Shown here: piece after piece, positions 51,384 to 60,200 of the stretch
Position numbering within the stretch: position 1 is the first letter of the stretch
Layout: every line of letters begins with the position of its first letter
Assembly (NCBI GenBank): GCA_964549945.1
Contig: CAZJXD010000001.1
Coordinates: 109,658-173,657, forward strand
Length of the DNA: 64,000 nt
Source of the DNA: B25-G16 sp964549945
Lineage (GTDB): Bacteria; Desulfobacterota; DSM-4660; Desulfatiglandales; B25-G16
Reading direction: 5' to 3'
Made by a program: the position numbers and the translations under genes
Notes under the pieces: model-generated
What the model was told of the DNA's origin: nothing
Databases searched by the model: none
What the model saw: only the letters and a program-made list of their open reading frames with translations

Positions 51384-52377
51384 AGATGATCTTTGCCGTT
51401 TCAATATTTCTCCTATCACCGGTAACGAGCAAGTCTGCATAAATCAACAAGGGGTGCACTAAGTCAGGATGTTGCCAGTTGTGTTTGAATCCCCAAAATG
51501 CTTTGAGAATCTCAATATCTCCATTGGGTTCTTTTTTGATCTTGTTCTTCAGCAGCAATTTGCCAAGCGGCTGGCCAGTATAAATTGTGATAATCTGAGG
51601 TTTGAGATACCTTGTCAGCTTGGCTGCCGCAACTTCCCCACCCCAGTATGCCTCGAATTGATGTAGCGTGGTTTTTTCCCACCAGTCGTAATTATTGGCC
51701 TTGTAACGGCCAATAAGTTGTTTTGGTCTCAATTGCTCAGGATAGATGGTCGCCCACCGTGTTATTAAATCCTGCTTTTGCGTTAAGATGCGGCCATGTT
51801 TGCCCTTATCAATGAGAAAGCCCATCTGTTTTAAGCCCCGCATTATCCCCTCAACAGTGCCTAATGCAACATTGGCTGCTTTCATGATTTCGCGAAATGG
51901 CTGGTTTTCAAGACCTGGATTGCATAAAAGGGCAAACACAGCCTTTAGTCCTGCCGGTTGAAATGCTCGCGTCAGGGGCGCTTTGTGATACATGTCGGGC
52001 AGCTTATTGCCTTTGCTAAAAATGAAAAGAGAGGGTTCATTAATGTAGGCATTTCCCGCTATATCGACAAAAAAGACATCCATTTCCCTTAATAGTTCCG
52101 CAATCTGAGGTGTAATGTACTGAGTAACAATTATCCCTCTCTGGGGGAATTTCTGCAGCTGCTGTATAGCTCCACCCACGGTGGCGCGTGTGAGTATGCG
52201 TATAATTTCAACAGCAAAATGGAACTCCATGCCCTGGAAACCGATTCGTAGAAAAGCATCCGGTCCCTGATCGGTATGTGGTTCTTTTTCTTGGATCTCA
52301 GCCGTTATCCCCGTTATAGTGGTAAATGCCTTAAGGGCGTTTTGCAGGAGATCTATCTCTGTCTGATTAGTCTTCAT
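51346..52377 (-). CDS. AbiEi-type antitoxin/transcription regulator
   Basis: The 343-residue protein has a nuclease-like or beta-rich first part (FHFAVEI, GIIVTQYITPQIAELLREM, FFVDIAGNAYI), a winged helix (QPAGLKAVFALLCNPGL, ANVALGTVEGIMRGL) and a C-terminal part with NNYDWWEKTTLHQFEAYWGG. This is the pattern of AbiEi_2-type antitoxins of type IV toxin-antitoxin systems. It would repress its own promoter at 52415-52459. AAAGGA lies 4 bases before the ATG. Confidence 0.85.
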   Translation of the reverse strand: MKTNQTEIDLLQNALKAFTTITGITAEIQEKEPHTDQGPDAFLRIGFQGMEFHFAVEIIRILTRATVGGAIQQLQKFPQRGIIVTQYITPQIAELLREMDVFFVDIAGNAYINEPSLFIFSKGNKLPDMYHKAPLTRAFQPAGLKAVFALLCNPGLENQPFREIMKAANVALGTVEGIMRGLKQMGFLIDKGKHGRILTQKQDLITRWATIYPEQLRPKQLIGRYKANNYDWWEKTTLHQFEAYWGGEVAAAKLTRYLKPQIITIYTGQPLGKLLLKNKIKKEPNGDIEILKAFWGFKHNWQHPDLVHPLLIYADLLVTGDRRNIETAKIIYEQELTRFIRQD

Positions 52378-52414
52378 TATGTCCTTTAATCATTTAATTG
52401 TTCAATATTCAATA

Positions 52415-52459
52415 ATGTTCATTATTAGTGAACATATAAAATTAATGAACGATTGTCAA
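52415..52459 (-). promoter_or_regulatory. AbiE promoter and operator
   Basis: Reading leftward, TTGACA (52459-52454) and TATGTT (52436-52431) are 17 bases apart. Overlapping the -10 box is the palindrome ATGTTCA (52415-52421) / TGAACAT (52429-52435) with a 7-base centre. More TTCA/TGAA words lie around it. The layout fits negative autoregulation by the AbiEi protein. Confidence 0.72.
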
Positions 52460-52561
52460 TATAATTAAATATTCAGTGAGCATAGCTGCCGCTATTCCCC
52501 CAACCCAATCTACCCTCATGTTATTTAAGTCAGCATTTTTCAACCAATCATAATTGCCGGC
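52442..52561 (-). pseudogene. Remnant of a second AbiEi antitoxin
   Basis: A short frame contains GNYDWLKNADLNNMRVDWVG followed by GIAAAMLTEYL, a degraded match to the NNYDWWEKTTLHQFEAYWGG region and GEVAAAKLTRYL of the intact AbiEi at 51346. Only this C-terminal piece is left. It lies directly upstream of the intact gene on the same strand, overlapping its promoter, so an older tandem copy was probably lost. Confidence 0.55.
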
Positions 52562-52628
52562 CCTCTCATCATCTCGGATATGAAGGGATGGCACTATGGT
52601 GATGTATGTGCTATATTTACAAATACCT

Positions 52629-52832
52629 GGTTTGAACGGTTCACCGTTCACGGTTCCTAGTTGAAGCGACCTAATTGGCTGTTGACAAGTAGAAGATACG
52701 GTTTAGGTACACGTGTTATGGTTCACCCGATGGGTTAAGAGGCTCCTATGAGTTGCACCTTGGGCAGCATCAATAAAGGCAAGGATATATCTCAACTTTA
52801 ACCTTTGAACATCGAACCTTGAACTCGAAACC
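52629..52832. repeat. Inverted-repeat element, same family as 16678-16890
   Basis: The left arm has GGTTCACCGTTCACGGTTCC (52638-52657), and the right arm (52798-52832) has AACCTTTGAACATCGAACC and TTGAACTCGAAACC in the inverse sense. Length (about 205 bases) and arms match the element in the mutase operon, but the inner sequence differs. No coding frame is present inside. Confidence 0.55.
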
Positions 52833-52889
52833 TTTCTTTCTAGGAAATGGATAGTTGCCCGCAAGGGATTCTTGAGGGGGTTCATTCTC

Positions 52890-53120
52890 ATGAAGCCTGA
52901 GGAAGGTGCAAGAAAACAGATTGAAATCTATAAGGGCATGTCAGGGATGGAGCGCCTCAAGATTGCCTTTGAAATCTGGGAGATCGCCCTTGCCCAGGTA
53001 AAAGCATCCGAGAAGTCCATAAATCCTAATCTTGACGAAAAAGAGATAGAAAGACGGGCTCGCCAGAGGATGACGGATGGAGCAATTAGAGGTTATCAAG
53101 CTGCTGGTAAGCAAACTTGA
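52890..53120 (+). CDS. Small helical protein preceding a nucleotidyltransferase
   Basis: From ATG 52890, with GAGGGGG ten bases upstream, the protein has 76 residues, is highly charged and is predicted mostly helical (GMSGMERLKIAFEIWEIALA, EKEIERRARQRMTDGAI). I do not recognise a named family. Its last 44 bases overlap the start of the nucleotidyltransferase gene in another frame, which is typical of coupled antitoxin/toxin or partner pairs. Confidence 0.72.
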   Translation: MKPEEGARKQIEIYKGMSGMERLKIAFEIWEIALAQVKASEKSINPNLDEKEIERRARQRMTDGAIRGYQAAGKQT

Positions 53121-53649
53121 AAAAGCGAGCATCCATTACTTCATAACGGGTTCCATAGCGAGCTCTTATTACGGAATTCCTCGATTTACCCATGATATTG
53201 ACGTAGTTTTGAAAGTAGGAACAAAGGATGTAGATCAGATTATCGAGCTATTTAAGCATGATGGCTATATTAGCAGAGAAGGGATCTTGGAGGCGCTCTC
53301 TGGCTCTGGAATGTTCAATTTCATCCATTCCAATACCGGCCTCAAAATCGATTTTTGGGTTGACAGGGGCGATTCATTCACAAGGTCTTGTTTTCAAAGA
53401 GCTCGAAGAGCAGAGCTAACCGAAGGATTTTGGGCTGTTATGGCAAGCCCGGAAGATGTGCTGTTACACAAGGTTTACTGGAGCCATCTCATGCCCACAG
53501 AGCGGCAGATCCGTGATGCTCAAGGTATTATTGCTGTCCAGGGCTCGCGGCTTGATGTGAAATATATTGAGAAATGGGCAAGAGAGATGGGCATCGAAGA
53601 GCAAATAAAGACCCTGTTGGCCAACGGAAATTTACCCAACCTCACATAA
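53077..53649 (+). CDS. Nucleotidyltransferase of the MNT/AbiEii superfamily
   Basis: The 190-residue protein has ITGSIASSYYGIPRFTHDID, the GS...DxD core of minimal nucleotidyltransferases, a third acidic strand KIDFWVD, and the later ASPEDVLLHKVYW region typical of this group. The gene overlaps the small gene before it by 44 bases. The pair is probably one functional unit, possibly a toxin-antitoxin or tRNA-modifying module; no HEPN-domain partner is present. Confidence 0.85.
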   Translation: MEQLEVIKLLVSKLEKASIHYFITGSIASSYYGIPRFTHDIDVVLKVGTKDVDQIIELFKHDGYISREGILEALSGSGMFNFIHSNTGLKIDFWVDRGDSFTRSCFQRARRAELTEGFWAVMASPEDVLLHKVYWSHLMPTERQIRDAQGIIAVQGSRLDVKYIEKWAREMGIEEQIKTLLANGNLPNLT

Positions 53650-53936
53650 ATAGATTCGCCCACCCTATTACATAGCTCCTCTAATACTTTATTTTCATCA
53701 AAAATGAAAATAAAGGAACTTTTTAATACGGATATAATAAATCTCTTCTAATCCATATCCAGCCTAATTGAAATATCTTTATACCAATTATTTTCATATA
53801 TAGATTACGTAATATATATAAAAAATAAAGCTTGACTTTTAGATTTTTTATATGAAGAAAATAATTTTTTGAACTACTTTTCACCAACCTTCTGGAGATT
53901 AATCATGCGAGAGAATTTCCAGAGGATTCATTTATA

Positions 53937-53981
53937 GCCTTCATCAGAGCTAAAAGTTCGTCTCTGATCGAAGGCTTTTTT
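53937..53981 (+). terminator. Strong intrinsic terminator
   Basis: GCCTTCATCAGAG (53937-53949) pairs with CTCTGATCGAAGGC (53962-53975), with one small internal bulge, a 12-base loop and a T6 tract. It lies 290 bases after the nucleotidyltransferase, too far for its natural end. It may close an untranslated transcript arising in the AT-rich stretch 53650-53880, or insulate the next gene. A second hairpin, CTGGAGATT with AATTTCCAG, lies just before it at about 53892-53922. Confidence 0.75.
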
Positions 53982-54264
53982 ATTTTTGGCCTGAGGCCGA
54001 TTGGGTAAAAAAGGTTAAGACTTTGCGGCCGGGAGACTCTGCAGTCAATAAGATCGTAAGCCCTGCGAAATGTTCATCCCGTTGAATCTGTAAGCCATTC
54101 GACTGGGGCGAAGCCTACTCCTCTTGGCAGGCATGAATTATCGTGCTGGGGTGAAATAGATAGCATATTTCACGGGGGCAGAGTATGGACGTGACCCTTT
54201 GTCTCATTATCAGAGGGGTTTTGCCTGGAAAAATGCCTGAAGTAAAAAAGCATATTAGGGGGTT
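53982..54264 (+). other. Long structured-looking leader of the giant surface protein gene
   Basis: About 280 bases of mixed composition lie between the terminator and the ATG, unlike the AT-rich stretch before. It contains a perfect 8-bp hairpin GTGAAATA/TATTTCAC (54151-54173) and shorter GCCT/AGGC pairings. I compared it by eye with known riboswitch cores (c-di-GMP, cobalamin, glycine) and saw no convincing match. It may be a leader RNA that controls the giant gene. Confidence 0.35.
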
Positions 54265-57200
54265 ATGCATGTTATGAGAAATACACCGAGCAATGAAAGG
54301 AAGAAAAACTTAAAAAAGGCGATCAAATCGATAAAGCGTCTAGTTCTTTCCTTCTTTCTTGTGATCTACCTTGGTCTTCCCACCGTTTTGTATGCTGAGT
54401 CCCGCGCAATTATTGTGACAGTGGATGGACTCTCGTTCATAAACACCTATCTGGGCGATTTGAACATTCCTTCTATCGAAGAGGAATGTGAAAACTATCT
54501 TGAAAATGCATTAGAATCCATGGATCTTTCTGTAGATGATAACCATATTATCCCATTCTCTTGGTCTCGTGATGCCGGCGACTCAGATCAAGCTATCGAA
54601 GATCTAAGACTTTTCTTAAGACAACATTTTACAACTGCTAAAGACGAAGGCAAGAAATTTATCGTCATTTCTCATAGTTGGGGCACCTTTCTGACCTATT
54701 TGGCTTTATCATATGAGTCAACTGTTGAAATACCTATATACTGTGATTTGTACATTACCCTTGGATCTCCCTTGGGCACCTATTATGCTCATGATGGCTT
54801 ATACGTCGAAGAAATATTAATCAATGGCTACGTTAACACCTGGCTAGACTCGCTGAACTTTTCAAGCTGTACAAATTGTTATCCTCGTGCTGAGAGATGC
54901 GTTAATTACTGGGCGTGGGGTGATTTAATCTCAGGCCCCTTGGGCGATTTTATGCCACTTGCTGAGAACATAAAGATAGACCCATTTTCGAGTCAAGATG
55001 GCCACGAATATAGAAATGCCGGGAGTACAGGATATGTATGGCATTATTATGATTCTTTACAGGCTAACGGCTCTGCGGACAACCAACCATTAAAAGATAA
55101 AGTAAGAAGTTTAATAGAGGAAACAATCGAGGTGGCTAGTGCTCTGTCTTCACCGGGCGTGCAGCCTTCTTCGGGTGATATCAATACTCTCTTTCAGCTC
55201 AGAGTCACGTATACTGATCCAGAAAACAATCCACCCGATGATGGAAGTGTTAAGCTAATTCTTGATGAACAAGAATATGAAATGTCTACTTCCGATACGA
55301 ATTATGCGGATGGATCGGTATTTGTTTATCCTGCCTCCGGTGGTATTAAGCTAATGCAAGGTATCCATGAGTATTATTTTGAGGCTGCACAGGGAGGGGA
55401 ACCCACACAGGGATCGCCTACTTCCACACTCTGCCTAACTGTCTCTGAACCCTCCGCGGGTCAGGTTACAGTTCAGCTTTCTCCCAGTGAGATTGAGGTC
55501 TTTGATTCGACGGCTATCACGGCAACGGTCAAGGATTCCGATGGAACTCCGCTGCAGGGTGTAACGGTAAACTTCAGCCAGAACCTTTTCCCAGGACTAA
55601 TAAGCCCCACATCCGACGTCACAGATAGCAATGGCAAGGCTACATCGACGTTCACCCCAAGTGCCTCCGGTACTGCATTGATCACAGCACAGGTGGACGA
55701 TGGTCCAAGCGGAAGCGCATATTTAACAGTTGTCCCCGGATCGGTGCGCTTTCAACTACAGCTCCGGAAGACATCATCAGGGAACATATGGGAACTTCTT
55801 GCTAAGCTCTTAAACAACGATATTCCATGGGACTATGAGGACGTTACATTCACTCTTTCACCGAGTAGCATGGCTAATTTCATGGAAACGAGCACCGCGA
55901 CACTCCATACTCGCACCAACTCGGCGGGTAATGTATTTACCGATGTGGACGTGAAACAGTATGGTACGCTTACTATTACCGCTACCCACGATTCGACTGG
56001 AACAACAAGCAGTATCACAGTAAGCATACAGGAAGGGGGTGGGACGGAGTTTGCAGCGTTTAAGAACCTCGGCCAAACCGGATCAGATGTCGATTGGAGT
56101 GGAAACGGGGACCTTATTGCAATTACGAGCTGGAATACCGCTTTAATTCAGGATGCCCTCGGGTCGCATAATGTATGGAGAACCATTTCATTGAATAACT
56201 CAGGCGGCAGTCGAGGTGTGGTGTTTTCGCCGGACTCGAAAAAGATATTCATTGCCGGCGAGGGCAACCCCGAGGAAATGGCCGTCCTTACCCTAAACTA
56301 CCCATCTGGCACCCCAAGTGTCGACTACAGTAATAATGATCATGGAAAGATTGAATACCGCGCCTGCGATTGGGAGGGATCTCGAATTCTCACTGGACGA
56401 ACCAATGATCCTGAATGTGAGCTCTATTATACGAGCCTGAATACGGCACGGTCCATTGATATGCCAGATGATGTGACAGGTGTGGCATTCGACAAGACGA
56501 ACTCCAGCAGATTTGCATTCGGTGATGATCAGGGCAACGTCAAGGCCTATACCACAGGCGGCAGCCAGTTGTGGAGCAGGTCACTCAACGAAGAGACGGT
56601 ACATAGTGCTGCATGGCGAGGCGACGAAGTGCTTGTGGGTGGAAAGAATGGCATGATCTGGCGATATAGTGCATCGGGCAGCGCTCGGACTAACCTCAGC
56701 CACGGTACCGGTCCCGTAACATGCCTGGAATTTTCCCCTGATGGGCAATGGCTCGCAAGCTGTGGTGGAGGAGGGATAAAGATCTGGAGCACGAGCTCTT
56801 GGACAGAGACGTATTCGGGGCCGAGCGCCACGTGCGTGGCATGGGATACGGCGAGCACCTATCTGGTGGATAACTCCGGCAATCTCTATGCACCTTTCGA
56901 TCAGAGCCCACCGACGATAATGATCAGCTCTCCCTATGACGGTTATGAAACCTTTAACACAACAGTGACTGTAACCGGTATGATCTCGGATTCACTTGGC
57001 ATTAAGTCAGCAATGATATCCGTAAACGGAGGAGCTGCTGAGGGCTTGACACTCGACGCTCAGGATGAGTTTAGCCATCAGGTGTCGTTGAGTCCAGGAG
57101 TGAATACGATCCGCATAGACGCAACAGAAGGGGGAGGAAAGAGCGCATATGTTGCCATTATGATCACAAGAAACCAGGACACGGATGGCCCTCTGATTTC

Positions 57201-60200
57201 GAATGTGATAGCAACGCCAAGTGAAGCAACAATTGGGAGCGTGTTCACCATTTCTGCTCAGGTGGCGGATGCTCATTCCGCTATTGAGGCAAGCTCGGTG
57301 ACGTGCCACATACAACTACCGGATGAGACGGATGTTGATGTACTTACGATGTACGATGACGGAACGCATGGCGACGAGTCTTCCAATGATTCTATTTATA
57401 CGGCTGAATGGACCAGCAGCAGTGCCACTGAGGACAATTATTTAGTAGATATCACGGCTTCAGACAGCGCCGCGAACTCAGCGCAAGTAGAAAATGCGTG
57501 TACCTTATCTACGTATGATTTTCCTGCCTTTGGAACGCCTGAAGTGACTCCGGCTTCGCCTACGGACACGGATGAGGTCACTGTAACCATTGACATAACT
57601 GATTCTTCCGGGATCAGCTCGAAAACCCTGTGGTATCAGCCCTCAGATGCCACTAACTGGGTTCCCCGGGATATGAGTGGAGTTGGGCCGAGTTATACTA
57701 GCACCATTCCAATGCTCGAAGAAGGGATTGTCAAATATAAAATCGAAGCGACGGATGTACTGGGGCATACAAGTGAAAGCACTGCTTACCAATATACTGT
57801 AACGGACGGTAGCCTTCCAGTGGCATGGAATTGGTCTCGATCACCCTCTGATATCACGGAGCTCACCACCGGCACGGTGCTTGTCTCGGTGAAGGTGGTC
57901 GATGCAGGGGGGAGCGGTCTCGCTGGCAATCCACAGATTGACTACAGGCTATCCCACGGCTCATTCGATGGCTGGGAAGAAATGACATTAGCCGGTGGGG
58001 ATCTTTGGAAATTCGAGATCCCTGATCTGGGATGGGGCTTAAATGCAGGCAAGACTCTTGAGTACAAGGTAAGAGCGCTGGATAACCGTGGTAACGAATT
58101 GATAACGCCCGTACAAATGGAGCTGATTGACGAGATCAATATCGCTGATCTCTCAGTCACCAAGACCGACTACCCCGATCCTGTCGTAGCTGGCACCGAG
58201 CTTACCTACACGATCACTATTAGCAACGCCGGGCCATCAGATGCAAGGAACGTTACCCTAACAGATACGATGCCCCCCGAGATTCAGGGCCCAGAGTATT
58301 CAACAGACGAAGGAGTCACGTGGAGCAGTTGGACGGGGTCAGTTAGCCTTGGCACCATATCCGAGGGGGATTCTCATCAGGTGCTCATTAGAGGAATCGT
58401 ATCACCCTCGACAACTAATGATATAAGCAATACCGCCAAAGTAAGTACAGAGGCGGATGATCCAGATTCCGACAACGACAATGAAGTTCAGCAGACTAGT
58501 GTCTCACCTATCCCTGGGGCTCTATCAATAGCCCCCCAAGATGGGTTTAGTTCTTTGGGTAGAGAGGGAGGACCTTTTAGCCCATCCAGCAAGACGTATA
58601 CCCTTGAAAATAAAGGGGGGAGCTCCATTGACTGGACTGCCTCTAAAACTCAAGGCTGGGTAGATCTATCAAAAGTAAATGGAATGTTGGCACCTGGAGA
58701 AACAGATATCGTCACAGTGTCTATTAATAATAGTGCAGATAGCCTTAGTGAAGGCAATTACAGCGATACGGTTGTTTTTACCAACATCACCAATGGCAAT
58801 GGAGATACGACTAGGAGTATATATTTAACAGTGAATCCTTTGTGCACCTATTCTATATCACCTAGAAGTCAGTCATTCTCAGAACTGGGTGGCACGGGCA
58901 GTGTGAGTGTGACTGCCCAGAGCGGGTGCGACTGGACCGCAACGAGCAATGAGCCCTGGATCACCATCACCTCAGGCAGCTCGGGCAGCGGAGAAGGCAC
59001 GCTGAACTTCTCGGTGGCCGTTAATGATACCCAAAGTCCTCGCGGTAGTACTCTGACCATAGCAGAACAGGGATTCATGGTGACACAATCCGGGGTTATT
59101 CTATATGATGATTTTGAAGATGGGGTGATTGATCCCAGCAAATGGGTCCACAATGGCTGGAGTGGTGGAACCCTTTCTGAGTCGAATGGAACGCTCTACT
59201 TTGAGACGGGCTCATCAAGCGATCAGCAGCTGAGAACCGCGATCAACATAGGCCAATACGATGAGTTCACCATTACCTTCAAGATCAAACCGGAATGGGT
59301 GTCTGGAGATAAGAACGTAGGGTTCTGGCTAGGGAACCTAGCTGAGGGGGATATCGGTGACGGCACCCATAGGGGCTATTACCTGCTGTTCCATGGAAAG
59401 ACACAGGGGATCGCGATTAGCGCGGTGTACGACAGCAATGCAGCAGGTCTGCATGATAAATACGATCCACCGAACTGGTCACCGGGTGCATGGTATCCCG
59501 TGAAGGTGGTAAGAAGCAATAGCGTAATCGAGTTCTTCTTTGATGATGAACTCATAGGGGCTGATAGCACCTATGCATCCCAGATGACGGAACTGTTCTG
59601 GGTTACCGGGAGGCCGTGGAAGGAAGGCCTATCTGGGGAAGCGGCTAAGATATACATAGATGATTTTAAGGTGAATTCGCCTTATGTGGCGCCAATAGGC
59701 GGCTACACGGAAGACAATGTGATTCCATCTGTAAAAGTAAATCAATCCAACGATGGGATGGGGACTATCAACGTCCGTTTTAAGATTAGACACGCAAGTG
59801 GGGCTAATTGCACCCTCCATAGCTTTCAATACAGCGTTGATGGTGGAGACACGTGGAATGCCCCCGGCGACGATTCCGAATCTTTAAGCAGTGGCTGGCA
59901 AAATAACAACAGTGATCGCTATAGCTCAGCACAAGACTTTGAGAATGCCCAAGAGCACTCCTTTACCATCAACACCAAACACCAGGACCTCGCCGGGCTT
60001 GATGGGGAAGACCAGAGTGATGTTCAGGTCCGCTTCACTGTCAACGATGGCAGCTACGATAGTCTGTTGCCAGTTACCTCAGAGAGCTTTCGGGTGGATA
60101 ACCGAGAACCCGCTGTCGCAATCTCCTACAGCGAGCCTGACCCATACAGGGATGCCGATGCCATCTCGGTAAAGGCTACCTTTATCGAGGGAAATGAGAT

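Noticed and set aside
53982..54264. Cyclic di-GMP riboswitch
   Set aside because: A GGGGCGAAGCC stretch looks like part of the GEMM core, but the GCAAACC and tetraloop-receptor parts are missing or misplaced.
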